Shown in pieces: positions 36,325-48,437 of a DNA stretch of 64,000 nucleotides. The position numbers were made by a program, and so were the translations under genes. This DNA is from Datisca glomerata. Its lineage: Eukaryota; Streptophyta; Magnoliopsida; Cucurbitales; Datiscaceae. The notes beneath the pieces were generated by a model. That model did not search any database, had not been told where the DNA came from, and was given only the letters and a program-made list of their open reading frames with translations. The stretch is taken from NCBI GenBank assembly GCA_003255025.1, contig QANY01005876.1, positions 138,843 to 202,842 on the forward strand, written 5' to 3'. Each line of letters starts with the position of its first letter. The first letter of the stretch is position 1.

Positions 36325-36437
36325 AAGACAAAATAAGTTAACATAGTAGTTAAACTCACACACTCATATAATAAGATAATAGATTTGAGTTATAGTGACT
36401 TTACTTTCTCATATAATATATAATTTGGCAAAAAAAA
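36325..36437 (+). mobile_element. Probable third SINE copy, strongly diverged
   Basis: The order of features matches the other copies: gttaacatagtagttaaactcacacactcat, a B-box-like agatttgagtt, then atataatttggc followed by an A run. No duplication is recognised. Confidence 0.42.
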
Positions 36438-36623
36438 TAAACCGGTTCAAACGTGGATAAGTTTTTGAAGCTAATGCATTAGAGCTATAATAGTTTTTTT
36501 TTTCAAAATTGAAAACTATTATAGTTAAATTTAACAAAAGTTATAACATTTTTAAAATCCTAATGGAAGTGTCTGATATGAATGTATTAGGAATAACCTA
36601 TTGTTGTACTATTAAATCAACAA

Positions 36624-36718
36624 TTGATTCTTATAAAAAAACAACAATGATTAATCTAAAGTTTTCAACTATTGGTTCTTATAAAAAAAACAACAATGAT
36701 TAATCTAAAGTTTTCAAT
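36624..36718. repeat. ~47-bp tandem duplication
   Basis: The string ttcttataaaaaaacaacaa, then tgattaatctaaagttttcaa, occurs twice in succession, with one extra A in the second copy. Confidence 0.8.
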
Positions 36719-36799
36719 CATTTATAATATCCGTATGTTTAAATTTCACAATAAATTAAAGATAATCACCGTCAATATAAAAAAAAAAAAAAAGAGGTA

Positions 36800-38955
36800 T
36801 CACTGTCAACCAGCAAAAACACATTGAAAAAATCACAAGTATAATCACCGGCTAGGTGTCTTTGTACAACATGGACATTGTTGAATATCTTGACCAAGAA
36901 CCTTCTTCTTTCATACATGCCTACTTATGCTTGAGGAAACTTGAATCAGTCTATGCTAAAATGGCTGGAACTAAGCAAAATCAGAGGAAAGTTTTTAGCA
37001 TCGAGTCATTAAATACGAATGTAAACTAATTTATAAATTTACAATATAGGGGTCCGAATTTCACTTTTCACTCTATAGGTGTCCTCCCAACACAATTTCT
37101 CAAATTAATTTCCTATAAAGACATATATGATCCTGTTGATTATCACTGACAAAAGTTACACAAAGAAAATGACATGGACCCTATCATTGGTTTTTCCTGA
37201 ATATGAATCTCCTCATGTTGGAGAATCTAACTTGCGTGTGAATGTTGGTCAGATCTGACAAGAATGAAGATCAAATCTCACCTTCTTTTTTTTTGTTGTT
37301 TTGTCTTTTAATGAAAACGGTTGAGACCATTCATTTTATGAATGGACGATCAAGTCATGTTCGTCAAAAGAGGAGACGATCTCCATTCATTTTGTTTATG
37401 ATTGACTTTTGATCATATAAACATCTATAATAAAGCGATATGTTCAACAAACATCTTTCTTCAATCGCACTAAAATTTGCCCTTTTATCTCAATTATCAA
37501 ATCTAAAGACATACATGTTCAGAAGATTTTGGACTATTCTAATGACATATTTAACCATTGATGCCACAACATTACTTAACATGGGTTTTCAAGAATCGTC
37601 TAATAAACGATGATCTACTTGGAAAGTTTTACCCTACAAAACACTTACAATAAGATAAAAGTTAAGGTTTTTATGTTCTTATTGTAGCTTAATTGTATAA
37701 ATATGTTTTTCTTCGTCTCTTAATTCTTGTTATCTAAACATGTAATACTAAAAAAATCCAACTAAAATCTTGCTAAAAATTATAACGATTCTCATTTTAA
37801 AACGTGAATTTACCTTGATTCTTGAAAAGAAATAAATTTCAAATGAAATCAAGTATACTATGAAAACTTGGGTTTTTGCTGCGTAAATTTTAACGATGTG
37901 CCAAGATATATAATATTGTGTTGAATATATGAATATTGAGAATAAATAAAGTACTCATATTGAGATGGAAAACTTTTCTGATATTGAATGATGATATTCG
38001 TCGGATTCATCTCACAAGTGAATGTTTGTAATAAAAAGTTAAGGATAGGCAAGAAGAATAAACATCAAGATGAAGATCAATATTGTATCTATTCATAGAG
38101 TAACATATATTAATTAACATGATTTAACTTGTAAATTTAATTATTAGTACATTCTTATTGTTATAGTTTGTAATTAAAAGACTAAAAGAGGAGAAGTGTC
38201 CTACCCTAATTGTTGATAGTGAAAATATGGTTAAATTCAACTTTCATGCATCCCTAAACTTTGAAGAAACTTTAAAAAATGAGTCAATCTAGTCATTTAA
38301 ACTTTCTTATTCCGAATATTGATCATCTATTAGCTCATCCTATCCTGTCAATCATTTAACGTCCCATTAGGAATGTTCTGTGCGCTACTACCAACATAAA
38401 AACTCCTAAGCTCCATTTTGTTTCATTGCCATTCACAAATTATTATGATTTTAGTTGAGGAGTGAATTAATGGATGACGGATTTTGTGCATAAAGAAAGT
38501 TTGAAACTTAAATTGGTCCTGTCTTAAGTTCAAGAGTGTAAATTACCGAACCCAAAATTTGGGGTGTGAACTGAATTTGACCCTAGAAAATCATTAAATC
38601 ATCATTTATGCATTAATATAATGATGGTAATATTGCAATAGTGAGATTATGAACGGGTCTCTCTTGTTGGGCTAAACAATAGAGCATCATGTTCATACGA
38701 GTCGTCCGTTCAAAAAAAGACGACCTAGATATGATCGAAAAGACAAAAACATCACATCAAGTTTTTTGTTTTGTTTTCGTGTTCAATATGTTTCGACCAT
38801 TCTGATTTGAGTCAACGATCTAAATATGCGGAATAGATCTCATTATATTGGATCCCTAATAGGAAGATCCATTTTTAGTGAGAATATGACAACACCATAA
38901 GAGAGAATCTCGTGCATTCATGAAGTATTAAAAATTCAATACTCTTTATTATATA
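36800..38955. other. AT-rich intergenic DNA, no gene recognised
   Basis: A poly-A run lies at about 36,779-36,793. Open frames are short and match nothing I know. Confidence 0.6.
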
Positions 38956-38959
38956 TTGG

Positions 38960-39909
38960 AGTGAAGAGAATTGCCCAAAACACATGTTCAGAAGATTTAG
39001 GTTGTAGTTTATGAGAATTAAATGGTTTAAGTAGAGGATAGCGAGCACATCCAAACACCTTTAAAGAAGAATAGTCAGTGGGCTTAACAAATAGATTTGC
39101 ATAAGGAGAGATGTTGTTTAAAGAAGGAGATGGTCACCTGTTTATTAAAAGACAGCAACAGAAAAAGCAAGATACCATAATACATAGAGGAACAGAAGCA
39201 GTAATCATCATAGTAAGAGCAGTTTCAACTATATATCTATGCTTACGTTCAACGACCCCATTTTGTTGAGGGGTATAAGGACAAGTCAAGTGATGTAGTA
39301 TACCTTTTGAAAGAATAAAGTTATTCAGAACAGTATTGTTAAATTCACCCCCACCATCAGTTATGAATATTTTAAGTTTAGAGGATAATAGGTTTTCCAT
39401 AAAAGGTAAGAAAGTTCTAAACATAGTAGTAACTTCAAACTTAAGACAAAGGGGAAAATCCAAGTATACTTGCTTGTATTATCAATGAAAGAGACATAGT
39501 ATTTATAGCCTTCAAAAGAAACAGCAAGAGCAGGGCCCCAAACATCACTATGTAACCATTCAAGAGGACTATGAGTAACAATATAAGACAAAGAAAATGA
39601 AAGTTTAGTCATCTTACCCTTGATACAAATTGTACACATGCATGACTTAGAGAGAATAAAAGGAATGTTAGCCTTATGAAGAACATGGAAAAGAACAGAA
39701 TCTGAATGATGCTCTAGCATATTATGCCAAAGAGAACTTGAAACTTTACTGCCAAGAAAGGCAATATTAGGAGATGACATATATGAAATGGAGTCTTTGT
39801 CAGTACTAGAAATAGGATATAGGTCATTCTTACTAGGTCTGATGAAGAGAATCTTCCCTAAAACTTTATCCTGGATAAAGAACATATCAGATCGAAGGTA
39901 GAAGAACAA
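38960..39909 (-). pseudogene. Copia integrase remnant (element B)
   Basis: The gag-pre-integrase part (39,600-39,800) has LWHNMLEHHSD and the Cys pair C-T-I-C followed by KGKMTKL. The integrase core shows DVWGPA, then ITDGGGEFNN (second catalytic Asp) and QQNGVVERKHR (catalytic Glu), all in the expected order. The C-terminal part (38,960-39,130) continues in another frame with FGCARYPLLKPFNSHKLQPKS-like sequence spread over frames. At least two frameshifts interrupt it. Confidence 0.88.
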
Positions 39910-40250
39910 TTGTTATCTTTACAAAATTGATAGGCACTGAGTAAATTGGCAGTCAATTGAGGAACACAAAGAATGTGATTCAGATAAAAAGTTTTGGAAT
40001 TAGTAAGAAATTTACCTGAACCCGAGTGAGAGATATCAAGTGGTTGGCCATTTCCAATCATAACCGAGTCCTCACCATTGTAGGTTTGAGAGGTAGACAA
40101 GTTGGAAAGTTCATTAGTGAGGTGGACATTGCATCTAGTGTTTGTTATCCAAGAACTTATTTTGTTGGCTTCAGGTTGAGATCCAGCATAAGAAGTTGTC
40201 ATGGCTGCAAGCTTGGCCGGAGGATGCCTACCCTGATACACATAATTCAT
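39910..40250 (-). pseudogene. Copia protease remnant with lost catalytic Asp (element B)
   Basis: The region WITNTRCNVHLTNELSNL corresponds to the retropepsin active-site loop, which normally reads D-[ST]-G. Here the catalytic Asp is Asn and the following Thr-Gly is Thr-Arg. The following segment, MIGNGQPLDISHSGSG, is typical of this copia lineage. The change abolishes protease activity. Confidence 0.8.
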
Positions 40251-41132
40251 GCGGTGAAAGCAATCAATTGATGTGTGACCTTGTTTTGAACAGATTTGAC
40301 ACCAAGGCCTCTGGTCACTTTGAAAAACAGAAAAATTGTTAGAGTATCAAGCAGAAGATGAGATTGGGAAAGGAAGCAAACCAGAACCAGGACTTGGTCT
40401 TCCTTGGTTGTTTCCTTGATTTGAGAAGGATCTCCCTATGTCATAGTTGCTGCTGCGGCTTCCTTTGTTAGATTGAAAACGTCCACGAACCTTTGATTAT
40501 TACCTCCCTGAGGAATATTTTCCATTAAGGTTATATTCTGCATCTGTGATTCATGTTTCTTGGATTGGTAAGACAAGGATTGTTCTTCAGCCTTTAAAAG
40601 GACATGCAGCTCTTTAAGGTGTAGGGGCTCGGATCATGTACGAATAGAAGTCTTAAAAGCCTAGAGGAGAGGCCATTCAAAGTGTAGAGTAGAATATCTT
40701 CATCATCGATAGAAATAGATACAACCGTAAGTTTGCCACAGTTTCATTCCCTTTCTTGGTGAGAGATTATAGTTTAGACTTAGGAGTCAAAATATTTGAT
40801 CGTGTGAGAAAAGAAAACCTTTGTTCAAGAGAAGCCTAGGCTTCGCGACTTGTTTTACAGCCAGCGACGCAAGACATAGCAGATTGGAATAAAATGGCAT
40901 TGATGAGAGTCATCAATGCCTGATCTTGCGCGATCCATGCAGAGAAGTTAGGGTCGATCTTGGTTTGTGGGCATGGATGAGACCCATCAATAAACTCAAA
41001 AAGACCGCGATCCTTGAGGATGGCAGAGACTTGAAATTTTCATGGAATGAAATTTGAGGAATCTAATCGGATGGAGATTAGATTACAGATGTTTGAAAGA
41101 ATAAAAATATAAGAGGAAAGATGATTAGTCAT
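40251..41132 (-). pseudogene. Copia gag remnant (element B)
   Basis: The start ATG is at 41,132-41,130, thirty bases beyond the primer-binding site. The N-terminal region carries RLDSSNFIPWKFQV and PNFSAWIAQDQALM, typical of the UBN2/gag-polypeptide family of plant copia elements. A zinc knuckle with CQICSKQGHTSIDCFHR lies at about 40,255-40,310. Frameshifts occur in the middle. Confidence 0.8.
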
Positions 41133-41150
41133 TGGACGTGTGTTCTTATG

Positions 41151-41162
41151 ACTCTGATACCA
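41151..41162 (-). other. Primer-binding site (element B)
   Basis: The minus strand reads tggtatcagagt, the canonical copia primer site for initiator tRNA-Met, directly next to the LTR end. Confidence 0.9.
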
Positions 41163-41388
41163 TGTGAGCTTTAGAGAGACCTGGAAGGGAATGAGAGAAG
41201 AAGACAGGAAAGAGAAAAGAAAACTTCAAGAAGCTGACTAAAAAATACATAAAATATTATTTCATTGATATTAACCAAAATACTTAGTTAAAAAATAACT
41301 AGTTAGTTAGAAATAAAGGATAACCATACAGAAGTTATCATAACTAAACTAACAAAATAATAAAACCACATTTATCCTTTTACACACA
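41163..41388 (-). repeat. 5' LTR of copia element B
   Basis: Plus-strand ends are tgtgagctttag and ccttttacacaca, giving TGTG...CACA-type termini. The length is about 226 bp. The left end abuts the primer-binding site. The partner LTR is absent. Confidence 0.75.
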
Positions 41389-42070
41389 AAATATAAGATA
41401 TTTATTTATTATTATCTTTTTTAGGACATAATTAATAGATTATTGTAATTTAAAAAAATATTGTAATGATGTAAGTCTAATAAATTTTCGGTATTGGAAG
41501 AATATTAAATGTAATAGTATTTGAAACCTCCTTTAAAAGCTGCAATGCACTTTTGTTATTTTTCTATAATAAACTGCATGACCAACCATTATATATTATC
41601 TTCCCGTACAAAAATAATATAAGTAAAGCAGTTGTTGAAGTGCTGCTAATATAACAAGCTGGCAACATATTCGAATTTCTTTATGTCCACATCCTCCTGT
41701 TAGCTATTGGCATCCATCCAGCTGTTCCCCTTTACTTAGAGTAACAGCCACTTAATTAAGAATTAATCTTCTTTTTTATTTTTCTGAAAAACTACTCACC
41801 TAAACCTTGACTTATTCATTAACCCATTTTATATTTGTAGACTTGCCCTATTAATTATATATTTTATTTCGATTTTGTAATATTTTCAAACAAATTTGCC
41901 TGCAAAAGTTTACTTTGTTTTGTCTGATACGGACTGAAAAAACTTTAATTAGCTTAATTAATCATATTAATTCATGAACTATTTATTGATTTTGTGTAAA
42001 TATTACCTTATAAATATCATTATTATTTTAGGTTTTACAAAACTTTTTGGGATTGAAAATTATAATACTC
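41389..42070. other. AT-rich intergenic DNA, no gene recognised
   Basis: No significant open frame or repeat is seen. It ends at the target-site duplication of the LINE. Confidence 0.6.
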
Positions 42071-42089
42071 AAACCTACAACCTCATAGC

Positions 42090-43917
42090 CCGTAATATTG
42101 AAACATATCTCGGTCTTCCAGCTTTTATAGGCAACTCAAAAAACGTGATTTTTAATCATATCAAAGAAAAAATGTCCAACCTTCTTAAAAAATGGAGGGA
42201 TAAACAATTTTCCATAGAAGGTAAAGAGATACTTCTTAAAACTTGTGGCCAAGCTCTTCCCGTCTATGCCATGCATTGTTTCAAAATCCCTATAAGTATT
42301 TACGAAGACTTAGAGAATGATGATCAACTTTTGGTGGGGATATAGTAACAAAGGACCTAAAATGCATCAGGGATCTATGTAAACCTAAAAAAGAATGGGG
42401 CATGGGCTTTAGAGACTTTTCTTGCTTTCAACCAAGTTTTGTTAGCTAAGCAAGGTTGGAGAATCCTTAAGTTTTCCAATACTTTGATGAGCATGATCTT
42501 TAAAAGAAAATATTTTCTGAATACATCTTTTTTGGAGGCCAAATGCGGAAGCTCCTCTTCTGCAGCCTGGCGAAGCATAATTTGGGGTAGGGAAGTCCTT
42601 TCTAAAGGACTAAGATGGATTGTCAGAAATGGAGCTGATATTAATGTTGGTCTAGATACCTGGATACTTAAACCTCACTCTTTTAAACCACTTTGTATCT
42701 CGAAAATTCCCCCAAACCTGAAGGTGGTGGATCTCATTATAGGAAACTGATGTGATAAGCTCCAATTAAACACCCTCTTTAGTCGAGAGCGTGCACTTTT
42801 GATCTCCTATATCCTTTTAGTTGGGCAGCATGTTAAAGACCAATTAATTTGGCACTTTAACTCAGAAGGGACATATTCAGTAAAGAGCGGGTACTAGGTT
42901 GCTTTAACAAGATTAATTCTCCTAGATGCTCATCAATTCAACCTCTTTCTTGGTGGAAAAAACTCTGGCATCTTCATCTTCCTCTCAAAATCAAAGTTTT
43001 TATGTGGAAAGCATCTAGAAGGATTGTAGCATCTACATAATGCATATTCTGTGACAGACCTTAAACTATCTCCCACGCCCTTTTTCTCTCCCCACGGATC
43101 AGGAAATTTTGAAATCCAGCTCCTTCTTGGATTGCTGGAAATATAAAATATAATTTTATAGATTCTAAAGATCCGATGGTGCTTTTGAAGATAATTTTCA
43201 AGATATACCCAGTCAATCCTTAACTCTTATATCTTGTTTGTGTTGGTTTGTTTGGTATTCCAGGAATGCTTGGCTTCATAATAGGTGTGGACTTGATTCA
43301 GATGCAATTATCGATCGGGCTACAAGTTTCCTCAACCAATGGCTAGATGTGCACCCCCTCCCAACTTCAAAGTCGAAGCTTTCTCATACTAACAGATTGA
43401 AATGGTAAAAACCAAGTCCTGGTACTTTCAAATTAAATGTTGATGCTTCTCCTTCCACACGAGGTACTGGTTTGGGAGCTGTGATTTGGGACAACAATGA
43501 CTCTGTTTTAGCAGCTTGTTCTGCATTTTGCGTTTGCATTTTGTGATTGTGTTATGGATGCTTTTCAAGCTGAATGCATGGCCATTTTGGAAGGACTCAA
43601 ATTTACCCAAAATAATAATATAATTGTTTCCTCTATTGAAACAGACTCTTTCAAAGCCTCATCTACTATACATTCGGCCAGAATTCCTCTAACAGAAATA
43701 AGGAATATTAACAAGGCTATAAAATCTATGCTCTACTATGCTTTGAATTGTAATTTGTATCATGTTTCTCGTACCTGTAATAGTGTAGCTGATAGGCTAG
43801 TCTGTTATGCCTTGTTCAATTTGACGTTTTTTTGTTGGTTAAACTATATTCCTCCTATTATTGAGGATCTTTGTACTCTGATTGTCTTTGAGTTACTATA
43901 AATTTTCAGTTTAAAAA
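42090..43917 (+). mobile_element. 5'-truncated L1-type LINE with target-site duplication
   Basis: The insertion is flanked by a ~19-bp duplication: aaacctacaacctcatagc at 42,071-42,089 and a copy with one difference at 43,918-43,936. The insert ends in an A run. It covers only the C-terminal part of ORF2. The end of the reverse transcriptase/thumb region has YLGLPAFIGNSK and KKWRDKQFSIEGKEILLK (42,100-42,345). A zinc-ribbon zf-RVT region reads WWKKLWHLHLPLKIKVFMWKA in pieces (42,950-43,010). An RNase H domain follows. Stops and frameshifts are frequent (for example at 42,345, 42,750 and 43,024). Confidence 0.9.
43430..43901 (+). pseudogene. RNase H domain of the LINE ORF2 remnant
   Basis: The four acidic positions of plant LINE RNase H can be seen in order: Asp in FKLNVDASPS (43,430), Glu in AECMAILEGL (43,572), Asp in SIETDSFKA (43,637), and Asp in HVSRTCNSVADRLV (43,760-43,800). 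The His of the last motif is also kept. A stop codon near 43,546 separates the first motif from the others. It closes at 43,901 before the A tail. Confidence 0.85.
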
Positions 43918-43936
43918 AAACCTACAACTTCATAGC

Positions 43937-46900
43937 TAACCACTATCATCACATTATTATTTTAAATAATTGAGGGAAATAAAATTTCCAAAGGATTAAT
44001 TCTTTCTCATGAGATTATAATAATTTATTCCATCATTATTTATTATCTTTTTGAATTGTTCTGTAATGGCAAAGTTTGCTTTGTTAATTTGATAGTTTGA
44101 CCAACATTTTTCTTATATATATATATATAAATGGTTATAAAATTATATGACTCAGATTACAATCGTTTTTATAGAGTTAGGAAGAAGTCAGTCCAGTGTT
44201 TCCACATGTGGCTTGGTGTTTGTTCTCCCAAAAACTCATGTCAAAACTCTTTATCATATTATAGGAAATCTCTATATAGTATTATTGTAATTTATGGTCG
44301 GATTTTTTCTTTTGAAACTCAAGTTATCTATAAATACAAATGATTTATATATTGTCTCGTCTCCTAAAAAAACAATATTATCTCAATAAAAGAGTACAAT
44401 ATTATCTCAATAAAAGAGTTGCAAATTACTTGTTAATTTGTCTGTCTATGCTTTGTTTCTTTCCTATTTGGAGTGTTTTGGAGAATAACAATAATTATAT
44501 GGAAACAATATATATAAAAGATCATGACTCATTATATTTTTCTAAATATCACAATACTTTGATGGCTGATATTTTGACATATTGAATTGGCAGTTGAATT
44601 TGTCCCATCAAGCGGTTAAGATATTCTCTATATTAGGATAATTGTTGAAGTGTAATCAAATTTATAATTAATTAATGGGTGTATTGCATGAGCCTATACA
44701 GTTTATATGATACACCTTATGGTTTCAAATCCTACAGTACAGATGTTAAAAACTATTAAACCGCTTAAATCAATCCAAATCATTGTTTATTGGGTGATTT
44801 AAATTAATATTGGTATGGTTTGGTTATTTTTTTTAAATCTGTTTGGTTTTGATTTGCTCATATTGTGAGTCAAACCAAGTTAAACTAAATTGTTAAACAA
44901 GAGACAATTAGAAGAACAAATTACCATTCTTACCGTTTACACTTTTTTTGTAAGAAAATCGTATTCTTGATCACTGATTCTTAGAGGTTATCGTATGTAA
45001 GTAAATGAAATTGAGAATATGATAAATAAGAAAAATGCAATCTAGCCCAATTAATGACACAACACAAATCTACATGGCAAACTAAGATTAGTCCATGTTG
45101 AAGATGTAAGAAACTAAAACCAATCTAATTTTAACATGTACACTTGTGATGCATTATAAGTTGGACTAAATAGCATTGCTCGATAAATAATAATAACCTC
45201 TAATTGTGAATTTCGTACCAAAAAGTACAAATTGTGAGAGTATTTAGAAAAAAAGTTACGCAGGCTTATTTGTATACACAATAAAATTAGAAGGGGTGTG
45301 TGTGGAGTTTAAAGCTCGAGTGAGTGTCCATGTAATTGAAACAAACTACATAAGAGGTTAATTTGTTTTACTCTTAGTTAACTAGTGGCTTGAATCAAAT
45401 GTACTCTATTTTAGAGTAATCACGTTGGGTTGAGCAATTTTTACTAACCAAATAAAGTGGTACGATATCCAATATGTTAAAGATATCTTTTTTGTTTACC
45501 TACATTCTAATTTAGGAAAATATAATTATAGTAATCTAAACTTATTCCATTAAAAATAAATGGAGGGAAATAAAAATGTACTACATTTACTTTGCCCCAA
45601 TATGTTAAGATATATAGAGTCATCGCTCTTGCCCTAAATCGTCTCAAAGTCACATGATTTAATAGGAGTATGACATATTTAGATAAAACTAATCTTTCTG
45701 TGTCGATTAAGTTTATTTGACAAACAAGGCCTAAATCACACTTAAGCTATGATATCATTATTAATTAAGATATTCTCACATTTTCAAATTATTTTCAAGT
45801 TTTGAATATATATAGTTATGTAAATTCATTTTAAAACTTGATCTACGTAAAATTACTCCTATAAACTAACGACAATGGTTTGATAATAATAAATGGTGTG
45901 GTCAACACTTTGGTGTGCGCATAATTATTCTTATATATAAATTTAAGGGACATTTTGTTTAGAATTAACAACAAGAACAATAATAGTGATGGATATATAT
46001 AATGTAAGAGAATATTTGGTATGTAAAAGAAATATAATGTTTAGTATCATTCTATTTATCATCATTCTGAGTTCATGATGTATGTGATTAAACATCACAT
46101 CACACATAAAATATAAAATTAATAAAATAAAGATGGAGTATAAATTATCCTGTAAAGTTTACACAATTTCTAGTAAATAACTATTGACAAACTTACATCG
46201 GGTCAAATTACTCGCACATATATTTGATAATATTAATCTAAGATAGGCCTCATTTTAAATTTTATCAAATACATGTGAGCCATGTAATCTAAAAGATACT
46301 TATCCATAGGTAAAATATGGACAAGATTAACATTGCGCAATTTGAAACTTTTTGGGATTAAAAAGAAAAGAAAAGAAAAAAATATTCAAGTCCAAAACAA
46401 TAAAAAATATAAATGGTAATAATGTAACATATAATTTACTATAAAAACAAAATAAATTATGCCAGGATTATGGTCTCATATAACAAAAGTTATCCACACT
46501 ATTATTAAAAAACAATAAATGTTACATAAATTTTAGTATTTTTTAGCAAAATATAACATTAGTATTTGATTATGCATTACTATATACAAAAGAATAGACG
46601 GAACATTAGCATCAAGTGGTTGACAGCCCACCAAATTTTAAAGGTGATAAAACAATAATCATATAGGATATTTTGGCCCCAATATGGACCCTACAAGAGA
46701 ATATCGCAAGTTTAGTGAGGGGACTTCCACCAAATCCTTACCTCTACAATTTACATTAATCCTTCATGTTGCCTTATTCCTCCAATCTCATTGTCCCACA
46801 TTCTTGTCGGCGCTTATTTACACCGGTGTTTGTGATAACTGAACATAAAATTTTATAAATATTATTATTATTATTATGTATAAATTTATTTTTCTCAATA

Positions 46901-48000
46901 TATGCATTTTCATTTAAAAAATGATACGTAATTATAGATATAAAATTTTTATTTTATATCTGCTAAATGGATTTTTTTTCACATTTTTATGCTCGTTAGA
47001 TTAATATATAAATAAAATTGACGATAAATATATATTAACTAAAAAAATATTGAATTGATTTGAGACTAATTATTTTACTTATAATTAGTCCTTCAAGAGT
47101 TTACATTAATAATTAAGAGAAAACGTCTTCAAATATGATAATTTAAATAAGATAGATAAAAAAATGTTTTATATAAATAATTAGGATTTCAAATACAAAG
47201 AAAACGTTTCATATGAATATTGGGATGATAAATACCTCGAAAGGATAATTTAAGAAATTAAAAAAAGAATTATGGATACTATTGTTTAAAAATATTTCTT
47301 CAACTTCTACACATTTATACATAGTATAGATAAGAAAAATTATATAGTACACAAATAATTGATTAAAGTTTTAAGTGATTAAGTTGTGTGACAATCATTT
47401 ATATGTTGTTATTTTTTATACAACATTTATAGGTTGTTGTTTGATGACTTATTAAAATAATTTGACAAACTAATTTATGAATTGTTATCACGTCACTTAA
47501 TCAATTACTTAATTGATGTAAAATTATTTTTTACATAAATGTTTCTCTAGATGCATCTTTTTATGTTAATTATACTACACTTCTGACCTTTAAAACTTAT
47601 ATTAAAAGCTACTCTTACTTTAAAACATTTCAATGGTACCTCTTGATGTTTGTTTTTCTTTAGAACTATAACCTACCATCGCTTCCATGTAGAAAATACA
47701 AAAGTGGCTGCACGTGACCCTCACATGTTTGTGACGAGAGGGTAATTTTACTCCTCCCGCCATGTAATTAGCCCAAAAATAGATATTTTAGAATAATAAT
47801 ATGATTCATCAAATTTTAAATGATTAAATAATGTATAAATTTTTATAAATTATAAAATTAAATTAAAAAATTAATTTATAAATAATTATCATATTATTTA
47901 ATCGATGTAAAATTATTCAATTTTATGAGTTATCTTATACTGCGTCTTAGCGGATCTTTTAAAATTATGTTTTAGTCAAAATGAAATTATGTATACTAAA
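43937..48000. other. AT-rich intergenic DNA, no gene recognised
   Basis: About 4 kb of AT-rich sequence. A (TA)n run lies at 44,115-44,130. The 26-bp unit caatattatctcaataaaagagt is repeated directly at 44,369-44,422. Possible decayed MITE-like sequence lies at 44,740-44,900 (tttggttttgatttg-type words) and 47,330-47,560 (aattgattaa / ttaatcaatt inverted words). No open frame resembles a known protein. The right end is presumably the promoter of the receptor kinase gene; I cannot place a TATA box with confidence. Confidence 0.6.
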
Positions 48001-48437
48001 AATGAAAGAGGAGTAACACAGTGATCATATCGAAAACGAGTATAGTAAAGGAGGAAATCGCGGGCCAGCAGTGTGTGGGTATCAGAAATAGGACCATAGT
48101 CCTAGTTGGACAGCTCATATTTGACTATTCCTCTCTCCTCCTCCCATGTGCATGTTTTTACCTTCAAACTTCCGAAAGATCAAAAAGGAAAGAAAAAAGG
48201 AACGAAAAAAACGCCTCTGCTGCTAAGTATTAACTCGTTCAACATTCTCCCACTTTTCTCTCTCTAGACTTAGAACAACACTCGGCTCAAATTCTCTTCT
48301 TAGAGAGAGAGAGCTGAAATCTTCCCTTTCGGCGATCTCATTTTCATATATATTTCTAACATAACATTGGTTTCTAGCTTCTAAGATTTCTTTTTTATCT
48401 CTGATTCTTTGTAGTCTGTTTTGATTTTTTTCTTTCA

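Larger units (their letters stand above)
38960..41388 (-). mobile_element. Truncated Ty1-copia retrotransposon (element B)
   Basis: On the minus strand, from right to left: a 226-bp LTR (41,163-41,388), a perfect TGGTATCAGAGTC primer-binding site, gag, zinc knuckle, protease and integrase, ending near 38,960 inside the integrase C-terminal region. The element lacks reverse transcriptase and the second LTR. It is a different copia lineage from element A: its LTR is eight times shorter, and gag has the RLDSSNF...WKFQV pattern instead of element A's. Several frameshifts and stops make it inactive. Confidence 0.88.
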
